A model generated the notes under the pieces. It saw only the letters and a program-made list of their open reading frames with translations, searched no databases and had not been told where the DNA came from. From contig CAJQUW010012890.1 of assembly GCA_907163375.1 (NCBI GenBank), positions 310,001 to 374,000 on the forward strand: a stretch of DNA of 64,000 nt. The letters run 5' to 3'. Of this stretch, positions 1 through 11,899 are shown piece after piece. Both the position numbers and the translations under genes were made by a program. The DNA is from Prostheceraeus crozeri. Lineage: Eukaryota; Platyhelminthes; Polycladida; Euryleptidae. The first letter of the stretch is position 1. Each line of letters opens with the position of its first letter.

Positions 1-754
1 ACACGCAGGGAACGTCGGTCCTATTTTTGAAATGTTATATTTCTGCTGCGTTTTACTTTGAAATTCGGATTGCTTCACAATTCTTTAGAATTGCATGAAC
101 TGACTGCATTTCAGTTGATGAGTTCCAAAGGTGTGTGATCGGCATGATAAAGCATCTGTACATTCCTTAAATAGACGACTTGGCACTAAATCATTTGTTG
201 TCTTAGAGGTTTTCAGCTTTCGTAACTGAGCATGTGTAAATGCAAATATCAATATTTACAAATGATTCAGACAATCACACGTAATATGTAGACTAAGAAA
301 ATGACCTTGACTCAACTTTTCGCACTGAATAATAATTTGATGGGAATTCACTACAACTAGCTGGTCGAAGATTTGAAAATCAAACCACAGACATTCATGC
401 GCGTAAGAATTCATGCCCCATTGATGAATGTCACGTACAGAGATGCCCTGTAAAACGTAGAAGGTAGACAGATGAAAGACATTGCATACTAAGTACACCT
501 GCAACTAAAACCACATCGCACTCAGATCGAAGATATTCAGCAACAGACGAGAAATTGTTCCATCTTTTAGGAATCGCATTTTAGAGGAAATAAACGAATT
601 TTACATTTGAGTTAATCAATAAATTCCGCCTTAGAAACTTTGATGCAAAGATGTTGACAATGGCTTTCTATGTAAGTTAGTAGCTCCGCATTCCTAGAAA
701 TAATAATTCATAAAATTAAGCTTTAATGTCATTACTCCCATCCATTTGGGTATT
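1..754. other. AT-rich sequence, no gene seen
   Basis: I see no exon with flanking splice sites, no transposon protein and no clear repeat here. The short open stretches have no recognisable motif and are no longer than chance would give in sequence this AT-rich. Confidence 0.5.
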
Positions 755-850
755 GGGAGGTGCTGACTTAGTCAAACTTCTCTGGAGCGCTGTGATGCTC
801 TCGTTCTGGATGCACTTCAGCACTGAGCCACGGTGACCACTTAGAATCTT
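755..850 (-). mobile_element. SINE fragment, same family as the copy at 56555
   Basis: Read on the minus strand, this carries a short A-box-like head (CCGTGGCTCAGTGCTGAAG), then ATCACAGCGCTCCAGA and a tail with GACTAAGTCAGCAC. The same blocks occur in the same order in the SINE at 56555-56735 (CCGTGGCACAGTAGTTAAG, ATCACAGCGCTCCAGA, GACTGTGTCAGCAC). The B-box part between head and body is missing, so this is an internally deleted, old copy. The match was found by eye, not by alignment software. Confidence 0.55.
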
Positions 851-1720
851 CCATTTGAGTGTCATCCATCAATCCAACCGTCCTAATGTTTGCAAATATT
901 TTCATATCGAATCATTCCTGTTCTTAATTTATGTTATGAAATTTGCTTGATTGGAAAATTCCTTCAGTCTCATCGAATCTGCGTTTTCACTGGAGAAAGT
1001 GATCGATTTTCCTCCTGCATGTGAACCTCAAATGTCATTAGCTACTCGGCGAAGACACCTGTACAGCACATCAAAATGTCAGTGCCTCTGAGCTGACGCC
1101 GTGATGTTTAGTAAATGTTAACAACTATTTCAACATGATGTTTGCATATGAATTCTTAATGATTTCATGAACAGAGAGTCTCGATTCTTGAAAGCTTTAA
1201 TGATCATGGCAAGGAATAGGCTACCCCGTAGTAGAAATTCCGATGCTGCAAATGATAGCATGATTATCATTGCTGTATTTCTATTTCGATCTTTTTGTTC
1301 GTGTAATTAGTTATTAGCAGCATGGCAGAGGACCATTAATGATGGATATATTACATTCCCCCAGCGAACTGGCACTCTGCAATATCTGTGACAAATGTGA
1401 ACGACACATCGATGTATCTGAATTCTCACCCGATTTATTTCATGTTAAAAATCGAATTTATGAATTACAAACGACATTGTTGCAGACTTAAGCGTCCTTC
1501 AATGACATTTTATCTAACCTAGGCATTGTTTTCCCATTGCTTTTGAATTGCAGTTGAATGATATTTGATGGTAGCCGTCCAGCTAGAGAAATCATTTCAC
1601 TAAATTCCACATCATATTAATCAGAGGGAGAAGAAAAAAGCTGCTACAATATTTCAGAGTTTCATGAAGATGGAGCATTCTCCTGTTTGTTTTAATTTGA
1701 TGTGTTTTTAACTTATGGTA

Positions 1721-2259
1721 CCCACAGCATTAAACTGCTTGCTCCTTAGCCGTCGTTTCCTAGAATGGCAGAGTCATATCTCACATGCGATAGTGAAGTG
1801 GCACACATCACACACGATCTATGGTCAAACAATAAGTTGTCACGGAATGAGCAGTGAGGCTCAGGCAGCAGCCAGTGGCGTGCATGTCCTGCGCATCGAG
1901 TTCTTCGTTCGGTCACACTTCGCTGTCACAGTAGCAATCATTGATAAATTCTAAGAAGAGATGGAGTGAACAAAATTTCTCACGCCTTCCAACTTCTAAA
2001 CAAAGAATCTGATGGACTAACGTTTTTACGAGAAACTTGTGCGCAATGATCTGAATTTTTCGAATCTGAAGGAACCGTTGCAATCGAAGCATTGTGGAGG
2101 AATTCACAGCAATCCGCAAGCGACGCACGACTTTTCCTATCTCTGCAAGGTATTAGAAATTCCTTTTTACCCACTTAATAAGTTCCAGCATGTGCCATAG
2201 TTTTGAATAAGTCTTCACTTCTAGTAAACTGAAACAGTTAAACAATACAATTCTGTGAG
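1721..2259 (-). mobile_element. MITE-like element, CCACAGAATTA family, copy 1
   Basis: A repeat of about 540 bp, related in reverse orientation to copies at 37137-37633 and 44743-45259. Its ends are CCACAGCATTA on the left and TACAATTCTGTGAG on the right, which are inverted versions of CCACAGAATTA. Inside, the minus strand has the shared block CTAATACCTTGCAGAGATAG, followed by AAAGTCGTGCGTCGCTTGCG and ATTCAGATCATTGCGCA. No protein is encoded that I recognise. It is probably a non-autonomous DNA transposon. Target-site duplications were not resolved. Confidence 0.6.
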
Positions 2260-3400
2260 TAAAGCAGACCCATTTTTGCATCCAAAAAAATTTCTTGCTC
2301 GCTCATAGCAATTGCATCTACAATGCAATAATTCAACTGATCAATAGCGCGCATCAAGCATCCCTGACGCAACGAAACAGAAGCTATGAAGCCAGTTGTC
2401 CAATCAATTCTTTCAAAAATAAATAGTATTACTACTTCACTTTAAATTAAAAGATTTTCAAGGTTTCTTTTTTGTCTGATAGCATTTGACTTTGACTAGT
2501 GGAAAATGGCTTATTTTATTTGGAGATCTGACTTGCTAAACGGATTCTAATTATAAAATTGATAAGTACTTCAGCATTGTTTCATCTACATGATGAAAAC
2601 AAAAAAACTTCACTGTCGAAAATTCATGCAAGTAAAGAATCGTGTGAACTTGAAATATGTTCCACATTTGAGAGAAATAAAAATACAAGATTCAGTAAGC
2701 TACAGCAGTTTGACTTTACGCTGAATGTGTATCCTCAAGGTGATCTGTTTTTGTCAATCTGTAGTGTATCAAAACACAATAAGTCCATACAAATCTCTGA
2801 TGATGTCACTAAGTCCATAGCAAGGCACCTCACACAAGATTAGGTACGATCATATATCGTATATATTTGAGTCGCTAAAATATCATAGACCTTTTACAAA
2901 ACATCGCGACTTTTCTGAATTTATCCATCACGCTGTATGATTCTTCAATTTACATTCCCAAAATTACACCCGAAATGTCAGATTCATTTTCATTTTTGAC
3001 AGATTGTTTCATTGGGAATTATTCATCATGAAGATGTGCTGCTCCATTTACATATAAAGTGTGCTGCTCCACTTTTATTTGCCAGGCAGTCATCGTCAGC
3101 GGTTGTGTATTTTCAGTGCTCCGTTCAATCATTTTGTTTATCCTCGTATTATTCTTCCTGTGATTCTCTAATATCGGAATTTTATAGAATCTGAATCACC
3201 GTCGTCTCCTGCGTCTTTCTGTGGTTTTCAATTCGATTTTGGTTCAGCCGTTCTCAAGCTACACCGTTTTTGCGGTTTTTGTGAGTTTGTGACCGTGTGC
3301 GCATGCGCAGATCTTCGTGAATTGATATTCACGCCTCCTGTCGCGCTGTATCTCTTTTTGATTTTGACGATAATCATCTGTATATCGCCTTACTTCGACG
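2260..3400. other. No supported gene; one unassigned open stretch
   Basis: An open stretch at 2559-2843 (+, 94 codons) is preceded by an acceptor-like TACTTCAG at 2572. It matches nothing I know, and its stop overlaps the only donor-like GT. In a window this large, open stretches of about 100 codons are expected by chance, so I do not call it a gene. Confidence 0.3.
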
Positions 3401-3404
3401 TTGT

Positions 3405-3480
3405 GTGCGTTGGTCTAGTGGTTAAGGCAGCTGACTACTGAAGCCGAAATTTTGCTGTCTGTGCGCTCGAACCCCGATCA
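3405..3480 (+). ncRNA. tRNA-like sequence with Pol III A and B boxes, at the head of a LINE
   Basis: TGGTCTAGTGG at 3411-3421 fits the A-box consensus exactly, and GCTCGAACC at 3465-3473 fits the B box with one mismatch. The spacing of 54 bp is in the usual range for tRNA-type promoters. The sequence lacks a clean paired acceptor stem, so it is a tRNA relic or tRNA-derived promoter rather than a working tRNA gene. It sits about 50 bp before the first ATG of the LINE ORF1, and could be either a SINE head left at the insertion site or part of the LINE 5' UTR. Confidence 0.45.
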
Positions 3481-3529
3481 AGCCGATTTCTTTTTTTTCC
3501 ACCGACCTGACCTTTGTCCATTCTCACAA

Positions 3530-4452
3530 TGTCTGTGAATAATACCAAGACTGTCGACAGCTGCGATGCCAGTCCCTGTCTGATAACGCAAAAATCAAGA
3601 GATCGAGATAAGACGTTCGATTGAGTGTAACAGTCCAGGTTGTTGCAAGAAATTTCATGCACTCTGTGTTGGACATGGAAAATCAACTGACAAGGATTTA
3701 AACACGCTTTTATTCGTGTGTCTCAAATGCGAATCATATTTAAAGTATGGGGCCGAAATCGCACGGAAGTCATTCATGACTGAGTTAGATGAGAAACTGG
3801 AAGGTCTCGCGACAGCTATTCATCAGACTATTGATGCAAAAATTGCTTTGACAACTGAAAATATCTTAGTCAAGACAAGTTCGATGTGTGAAACCAACAG
3901 CAAAAACTTCGAAGTAAAGTTAAATGAAGTCAAAGCTATTCATGAAAAAGAAATCAACGACCCAAAATCATCGTGTGAATTAATGTTTAAATTTGTAAAT
4001 CATATGGAGTTGGATAAGCGGAAGAACTGCTCTATCGTTAGAAATTTTCCTGAGAGCCAAGTCAGTGTGAATGATCATGAAATATCTAGCTGTAAAGAGG
4101 CTGTCTCCGCGGTCTCCGTGACCTCAATGAAGAACTTCCAAACATCCAAGATGTGCACAGAATTGGTAGAGCTCGGCAAGATGGAAAACATCGCCTTATC
4201 AAAGTTCAAACTACACCGAAGACGGCTAAACTGTTTTTGCAGAAAGCGCGGCAACTGAAATCGGCGGTCCATCCTCTAAATAAAGTGTTTATTCAGGAAG
4301 ATTTACCTTTGGAGGTTAATAGACGATTGGCTGAAATGCGAAGGAGAGCCTTTGAGCACCGAACTCAGAATCCAGGTGAAACGGCATATGTCAAGAATAA
4401 GAAATTATTCATAAATGGAATCATCGTAGACGAGATTAAACTGGATTTTTAA
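3530..4452 (+). pseudogene. LINE ORF1: PHD finger plus RNA-binding-like region
   Basis: The first ATG at 3530 starts a short reading frame with the pair CDASPC. After a frameshift near 3620 the frame continues with IECNSPGCCKKFHALC and FVCLKC. Together these give a C4HC3 (PHD-type) arrangement, as in CR1 ORF1 proteins. A long charged helical stretch follows (3716-4258). After a second frameshift, at about 4150-4250, comes a region with IGRARQDGKHRLIKVQ and FINGIIVDEIKLDF that resembles the RRM-like C-terminal half of LINE ORF1. Such proteins coat element RNA as a nucleic-acid chaperone. The reading frame is broken at least twice. Confidence 0.7.
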
Positions 4453-4504
4453 GTTCTGATTTTAACACAAGAAAATCTTTGAGAGCGAGATTGCCTTCTT
4501 TTTT

Positions 4505-7032
4505 CTTGACAAATTTGAGGTCCATTAATAACAAGTTTGATGATGACTTCATGGTTGACTTCGAATATGCCCAATCAATCTATTAGCATCAAAGGCTACG
4601 ACTGTCATCGAACTGATCGATACAATAATTCTGCTCGAGGTGGTGTGGCTATTTGGTCCAAAAAATTCCTACGCGCTGAGAAGTTGCAGTTTCCGTTATT
4701 CAGTTATGCTGAAGTGTGTTGTGTTGTGATCTCGAAGCTAAAGCTAGTCATCGTTGGTGTATATTTACCTCCTGGTATTACTCAACCAGTTTTTAATGAG
4801 TTTTGCATTACTTTTCTTAATAGTCTTGATGACGTACTCATTAAATTTTCCCACCATTGTCCTATTGTCTCTGGCGATTTTAATCTTTATAATTGTGCTT
4901 TCCTTACGAATTCATTTTCTTTAAAGAATATTGTGTCAAAACCCACCCGAAATGACGCTATACTTGATATGATATTTGTTGACTCAATTCTAATACAAAG
5001 ATACAGTCCCGAAAACGTTGAAGTTGGACCACCGATCAGTTGTTCGGACCATAATACAATTTTTGCCTTTCCATCAGACAGAAACGTTTCAACAGCTTCA
5101 AGGAAGCACATGTTTTATGACCTGCGCCTCTCGCACGTTCTTGTTTTTGAAAAGGAATTTCTAAGTCATCCCCATTTGTCAACTTTTTATGATTAGTCTG
5201 ATGTAGATAAAAAATGTGATTTTCTCACTGATATGTTAACTGATTCGATGTCAATTATTCCCCAACACATTGTGTATCTTTCTGATTCTGATGCTCCTTG
5301 GTTTACTCCATTTTTAAAATATTTGATCAATGTGAGATGGGAGGCTTTTCGATTGCAAGATAGGGATAAATATAATTATCTTAAGGTAAAGGTGAAAGAT
5401 GAAATAGTTAAGGCAAAGAAAAAGTACTTTCAAAAGAAAAGGGAGTCAGTAAAATGACTTTGGTCTTATGTAAACATGGGACGTGGCTACTCTGAAAATG
5501 CACAGCTCGACGCTCTTTTGGATGATTCTCCTATTCATTCTGTATTGAACCAGTTGAACGAGAATTTCATTGCCAGTATGAATTCCCGGCCAACCACTCC
5601 AACTTTTGCAAATTTTCAAGATGATGGATGGATGGATGCCGTCTTTCACGGTAATTGATGTGTGGAAAATTCTCTCTGGGTTGCCATCTAAAGCTACCTG
5701 CAGTGATGACGTTCCAACGAGTATCTACAAGAAGTCTGCTCTTATCTTGGTTGAACCAATTTTTGATTTAATATTGTCATGCTTAAAACAAAGGAAGTCT
5801 CCTATATCATGGAAGATCGCAGATTTAATTCCAGTACCGAAATCTGCAAAGGTATCTTTCGATAACTTCAGACCGATCAGCCTTCTACCTATTCCCGCGA
5901 AAATTGCGGAGAAAATTATTCTGACTGACATGAGATCTCGTCTAACATCTTGTTTTGGTAGTGATCAATTTGGTATCAGGAAAATGTCTTCAACGACTCA
6001 CGCTGTCATAGCGGCTCATGATATTTTGACAAAGTTATTTGACGATCCATGTATTGGAGCTTCATTGCTTGTTAGTTTTGACTTCAGCAAAGCATTTGAT
6101 AAGATTAGTCATGACCTCATTCTATCGCGAGCTTTGGAACTGAATTTACCTTCTGGTTTTGTAATGTTTTTAAACAGTTATTTAGAACAACGTCAACAGC
6201 GAGTTCGCATGTACAATTTGAAGAGTGATCTCAAACTGATAACAAGTGGCGTTCCTCAAGGGTCTCTTTTAGGACCATACTTGTTCGGGATATTCATTTC
6301 CACGCTACGTCCGATGTTCCCTTCTACGTATATGATCAAATACGTTGATGACTTGTGCATTATTGCTGGCATCAGGAAAACTCATCCTGCTGAAGATGCT
6401 AAGATGATCAAAAATGAATTAGAAAATATTTCTCAATGGTCTTCTTCCAATTCTATGTTGCTAAATAGTGATAAAACTGCAGGGCTTATCAATTACCGAG
6501 GCTCTTTCAAAGAAAATTTTGATGTTGAGAAATTTATCAATGAAGTGACCTTCCATCCCTACATCCGTATTTTGGGTGTCTACTTTGACAGCGACTTCAG
6601 ATGAAAAGTCATGTTAGCCTTGTTGAGAGAAGATGAGCACAGAGACTGTATATTCTTCGACGTATGAAATCTATAACGGCAGACTCTGAATTTATCATGA
6701 TTTATAATGCCCTGATCAGAAGTTTATTGGAATATGCCTCACCTGTTTTTATTGGTTTATCTGCCGGAGATGAAAAACGTCTTCAAGTAATTCAGAACCG
6801 TTGCATTCGCATGAAAGGAAAAATTGACTTACCAAATCTTGCTGACAGGAGAAGACGCTTGGCAAACAACCTATTCCAGAAGCTGCCTTATTCAGATACC
6901 TTTTTGAAGTCTCTCATCCCTCCCAGACTCCCAAGTGGTCGTATTTCAGTGCCGTTTTGTCGAACAACCATTCGGAGAAACTCGTTCTTTCCGCGACTAT
7001 GTATTATGTCTGCCAGTACTTTTTATGATTGA
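4505..7032 (+). pseudogene. LINE ORF2: endonuclease and reverse transcriptase
   Basis: The endonuclease part has LTNLRSINNKFD near its start, SGDFNLYN (catalytic D and N) and a late SCSDHN with the catalytic H. It seems to have lost a short piece just after the start. The reverse transcriptase (about 5640-6600) shows FRPISLLP, LVSFDFSKAFDKISHDL (box A with catalytic D), SGVPQGSLLGP and YVDD at 6341-6352 (catalytic pair). The C-terminal thumb region has RSLLEYASPVFIGLS (6718-6762). In-frame stops at 5194 and 5455, frameshifts near 5640 and 6600, and a further stop near 6630 mark it as dead. In an intact element this protein nicks the target and primes reverse transcription there. Confidence 0.85.
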
Positions 7033-7130
7033 TTTATGTATGTGTTTACTTCTGTTTTTATGACTCTTTCTTGTCAGTTTTGTACACATGTATCCATTAT
7101 TTCGATTGCCATTTGAAGTTACAATAAAAC

Positions 7131-8691
<1,561 letters not shown>

Positions 8692-8741
<50 letters not shown>
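8692..8741. repeat. TA microsatellite, continuation of the tract at 7200
   Basis: About 25 TA units directly follow the right end of the mariner element. With 7200-7271 this is the target tract split by that insertion. Confidence 0.9.
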
Positions 8742-8746
<5 letters not shown>

Positions 8747-9175
8747 ATATGACCTTCAGTCTACAACTATGACATTACGGCACACTTGGAATTAATCAAG
8801 GAATTCTACATGGCGATACTGCAGTGTGCCAAGGAAGTTACACGCATAACCTGCGACCCAGGTTAACTAGACCTCTGCTCTGTACTACAAGCGCTTACAG
8901 GCGACTGTGTCCATTGGAAGGATCAGACCCTCACCACCACACATCAGTTGTCACAGCAATTATGATCAATGAATAGATATCTAGATTAAAGAATACTTTC
9001 ATCCAGAATACAATCACAATCAATTTAAAGACTGCAAATGTTTAATTGCGTGTGTATGACTGGCTTAACAACAATAAAAGACTGGATAAACAACAACAAA
9101 AGACTGGCTATAACAATATCAAAGTCAGAATCGATTTGCATACTCCAATCAGCTTAAGGCAATGGATTAACGGTA
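8742..9175. other. No gene; short AC-rich triplicate at 9055-9125
   Basis: A unit of about 24 bp resembling AAAAGACTGGATAAACAACA is repeated three times with variation. Nothing else is recognisable. Confidence 0.4.
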
Positions 9176-9881
9176 TAGTCCAGCAGCCAGAACGAGGCCG
9201 AAAGTGAGACTTTCACAGAATGATGTACCCCCTGCGTCTACTACGAATCTGCACGTCTGCCGAGTTCTGGTGAGTTCCTCTTCTTGTCAGACAGGAGCAA
9301 GGAAAAACACATGTGAATCCAATGGGAGACAGATTGCAGTTTTTGGCTAAAATGATTTTTTTATGTTTTCTCTGATTGAGTACTAAGCCCAGAGTCATAA
9401 TTTTTGACATGGAATGTCTTCAGGTCATTTCCTTTCATGTGCATGTGCTTTTATCATGCATCTGATATCTGATCGGTAATGTATGTGAGAATGTGGTTGA
9501 ATGTGGATAAAGTTGCTCAAAATGTTTGTGTTTGCCGACATTAAGAGGCTCGGTAAATCTGAATGTGTTTAGTTTTATAGACAAGGGTGAACATGAAAGG
9601 AAATGACCTGAAGACATTCCATGTCAAAAATTATGACTCTGGGCTTAGTACTTTTCGTTTAATCAGAGAAAACATAGAAAAAAATCATTTTAGCCAAAAA
9701 CTGCAATCTGTCTCCCATTGGATTTACATGTGTTTTTCCTTGCTCCTGTCTGACAAGAAGAGGAACTCACCAGAACTCGGCAGACGTGCAGATTCGTAGT
9801 AGACGCAGGGGGTACATCATTCTGTGAAAGTCTTACTTTCGGCCTCGTTCCACGCAGAAGCTCGTTCTGGCTGCCGGACTA
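9176..9881. mobile_element. Long inverted-repeat element, TAGTCCGGCAGCCAG family, copy 1
   Basis: The two arms are about 265 bp each (9176-9440 and 9592-9881) and near-perfect inverse copies, separated by about 150 bp. The right end reads CTGGCTGCCGGACTA and the left TAGTCCAGCAGCCAG. Shared inner blocks include CTTTCACAGAATGATGTAC and AATGACCTGAAGACATTCC. There is no coding capacity. It is a foldback-type MITE; a second whole copy is at 30798-31505 and one end is at 57369-57482. The high similarity of the arms suggests this is the youngest of the three. Confidence 0.8.
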
Positions 9882-9963
9882 GTATGTGCCATGATTGGAA
9901 AGAAGAGCAAACTCACTATATGAATGAGTTCTGGAATATATAGGCTCTAAATAAATTGTTTTG

Positions 9964-10336
9964 GCTATTTGTCATATTTTGAGTTGAATTGGTAAGAGCC
10001 AATATTGAAATATCTTGATTTTATTTTCTTTATCTGCTACAATTAATTTCTGTTACCATCAGTTAACTATTTTCAGGTATTAAGATGCTATTGGTACTGT
10101 GTAACCCAATACTACCTGTTTCATAGCCTATCCTTCCTTTTATATTCAATCTATATGTCATTGTGACATAGACGTCGGTGTGAATTTTGAATTTTATACT
10201 GAACCTGTTAATTTCCTTCTTTTTATACCTGAAGATAGTTAACTAATGATGATAGAAATTGATTGCAGTAAATAACGAAAATAAAATCAAGGTCTTTCAA
10301 TATTGGCTCTTTCCAATTCAATTCAAAATAGATAGG
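9964..10336. mobile_element. Inverted-repeat element, about 370 bp
   Basis: The left arm (about 9964-10081) has GAGCCAATATTGAAA, CTTGATTTTATTTTC and AGTTAACTATTTTCAGGTAT. The same words occur inverted in the right arm (about 10221-10331), giving arms of about 110 bp at roughly 85-90% match by eye. The central part has no repeat or coding sequence I recognise. It is a single-copy MITE candidate within this window. Confidence 0.65.
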
Positions 10337-10746
10337 CTACTATGATATGCCGTCTATTTTTCGGTGTTTTCTGATTTTGATGGTATATGAAAAACATGGA
10401 CGTCAGTTGAAACACAAGCATGTTGAAAGGCATACATTAGCGCCTTCCAGACGCTAATTTAAAAAATGATGAACTCATAAAGGTCTTTTATGATCAAAGA
10501 ATTTCCAAATTACCCATGTCAACGTCTTTTGAAGTTGAAAAGTGTCATAAAATGCTAGCTGAAGTTACCATTTCTTTGACAAAAGACATTGACTTCTTTA
10601 GTGCGTGACAGGCATAAGGTGACAGGCAATTACTGAATGAATGAATGTTTTCACTCAATATTATTGAACTTAACTTGCCATATAGTTCACTTGCTTTTTA
10701 AATATATTTCTGCAATATCCTTGACAACTGAATAAAACTGTTTCAG

Positions 10747-10854
10747 ACTGACATCACCGGAATTCATCAATCATTGATTGATAAAGGCCTGAGAAGAGGA
10801 GCGTCTGACAAAGATGCACTGCAATTTCTATGGCGCATTCACCAAGAGAATGAA
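10747..10854 (+). CDS. Coiled-coil gene, first visible exon (internal)
   Basis: The exon is bounded by an acceptor (ACTGTTTCAG) and a strong donor (GAA then GTAAGT). It is 108 nt, begins and ends in phase 0, and encodes 36 residues including DITGIHQSLIDKGLRRGA and a helical end, FLWRIHQENE. It has no start codon, so the gene begins further upstream; I could not find the earlier exons in 1-10746. The short, charged, mostly helical peptide suits the coiled-coil protein of the later exons. The assignment rests on the splice signals and on phase agreement with 11417. Confidence 0.72.
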
Positions 10855-10919
10855 GTAAGTTTTTACAAGTCATTTTTCATCAGTGTAATGCTTCAGCTGT
10901 AATTTTCATCAAATCCGTC

Positions 10920-11300
10920 TCCCGCGCTCACTTGAAGGCTTACTAACTAAAACCTTGTGAGACTGGCCGCCTGCCGGAGGAAGGTGCCACCGTTCTCACT
11001 TGAAGGCTCGCTAGCCTTGTGAGTGGCCGCTGGCTGGGGAGGAACCACCACTCTCAGTTGAAGGCTAACTAGCCACAATCTTGTGAGAGTGACCGCCTCC
11101 TGGAGAGGTACCATCGCTGTCACTTGAAGGCTCGCTAGCCATAATCTTGTGAGAATGACCGCCTCCTGGGGCGGCATCACCACTCTCACTTGAAGCCTTT
11201 CTAACCAAGACCTTGTATAGCCTGGTCGCCTTTTAGAGAGGTGCCAACGCTTTCACTTGAAGGCTTGATTACCATCAGCCTATGTGACTGCCAGGGGAGT
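10920..11300. repeat. Degenerate minisatellite, unit about 65 bp, about 6 copies
   Basis: The recurring core is CTCACTTGAAGGCTCGCTAG, then CTTGTGAGAGTGACCGCC and CCTGGGGAGGTACCACC. Copies vary by small indels and substitutions. The array fills most of the 562-bp intron between exons 10747-10854 and 11417-11660. Open frames read across it are an effect of the repeat and not genes. Confidence 0.8.
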
Positions 11301-11416
11301 GATTTTCCAGACGTCTCAAGTATCATACTCTGGTATATGACAATATTCCCATTAACCAAGCGTACTTTATCTGGAATCACTTATCAAATTTTCATGGAAT
11401 TATGCTTCCCTTCTAG

Positions 11417-11660
11417 AATAGAGTTGTGGCGTCAGTCAGCGCCCTAGAAGAGATAAAAAGCAAGCAGAAGCGGGAAGACATGGTTGTTGATGAGTATGCC
11501 GAACACATCCGCTCAATCTGCAGCGAGAGAGATGCCGCCATACTGAATTTAGAAAGTGAGAATCGACAACTCCGTGAATTGTTGGACAGTAAAGAACCTG
11601 GTGATAATAAAGAAGATGTTCAGGATAAAATCGACATTGAGAATCTGCTAGCAGAACAAG
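11417..11660 (+). CDS. Coiled-coil gene, second visible exon
   Basis: An acceptor (CCCTTCTAG) precedes it and a donor (G then GTGAGT) follows. It starts in phase 0 and ends in phase 1, leaving a single G that joins GT of the next exon to make a glycine codon. The 81 residues are rich in E, K, R and L, with a heptad-like run (SALEEIKSKQKREDMVVDEY, then LNLESENRQLRELLDS), as expected of a parallel coiled coil. An acidic linker (GDNKEDVQDKIDIENLLAEQ) closes it. The protein is probably structural or scaffolding; I do not recognise the family and see no enzyme motif. Confidence 0.82.
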
Positions 11661-11899
11661 GTGAGTGAAGATAAAGCCTCTAACCAGCCTTCATCCTGCG
11701 CAATATTGGAGTTCACTCGAAGAATAGAACTCAAATGTACCGCAGTTCTGTATTTCTAGTCTTCGAAGCACATTTAAACCAGGGATACGGAGTCCTATCA
11801 TTTTGATAGACTCCGACTCCGGTTGTAAGTCTAGTAAGTAGTGTAAAATATGAAAACTATGTCGGCACATGAACGGCAATTTTCGGTAAAGTTTGTAAT

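Noticed and set aside
2559-2843. 94-codon open stretch with an acceptor-like site
   Set aside because: No usable donor: the only GT follows the stop. Nothing recognisable in the peptide.
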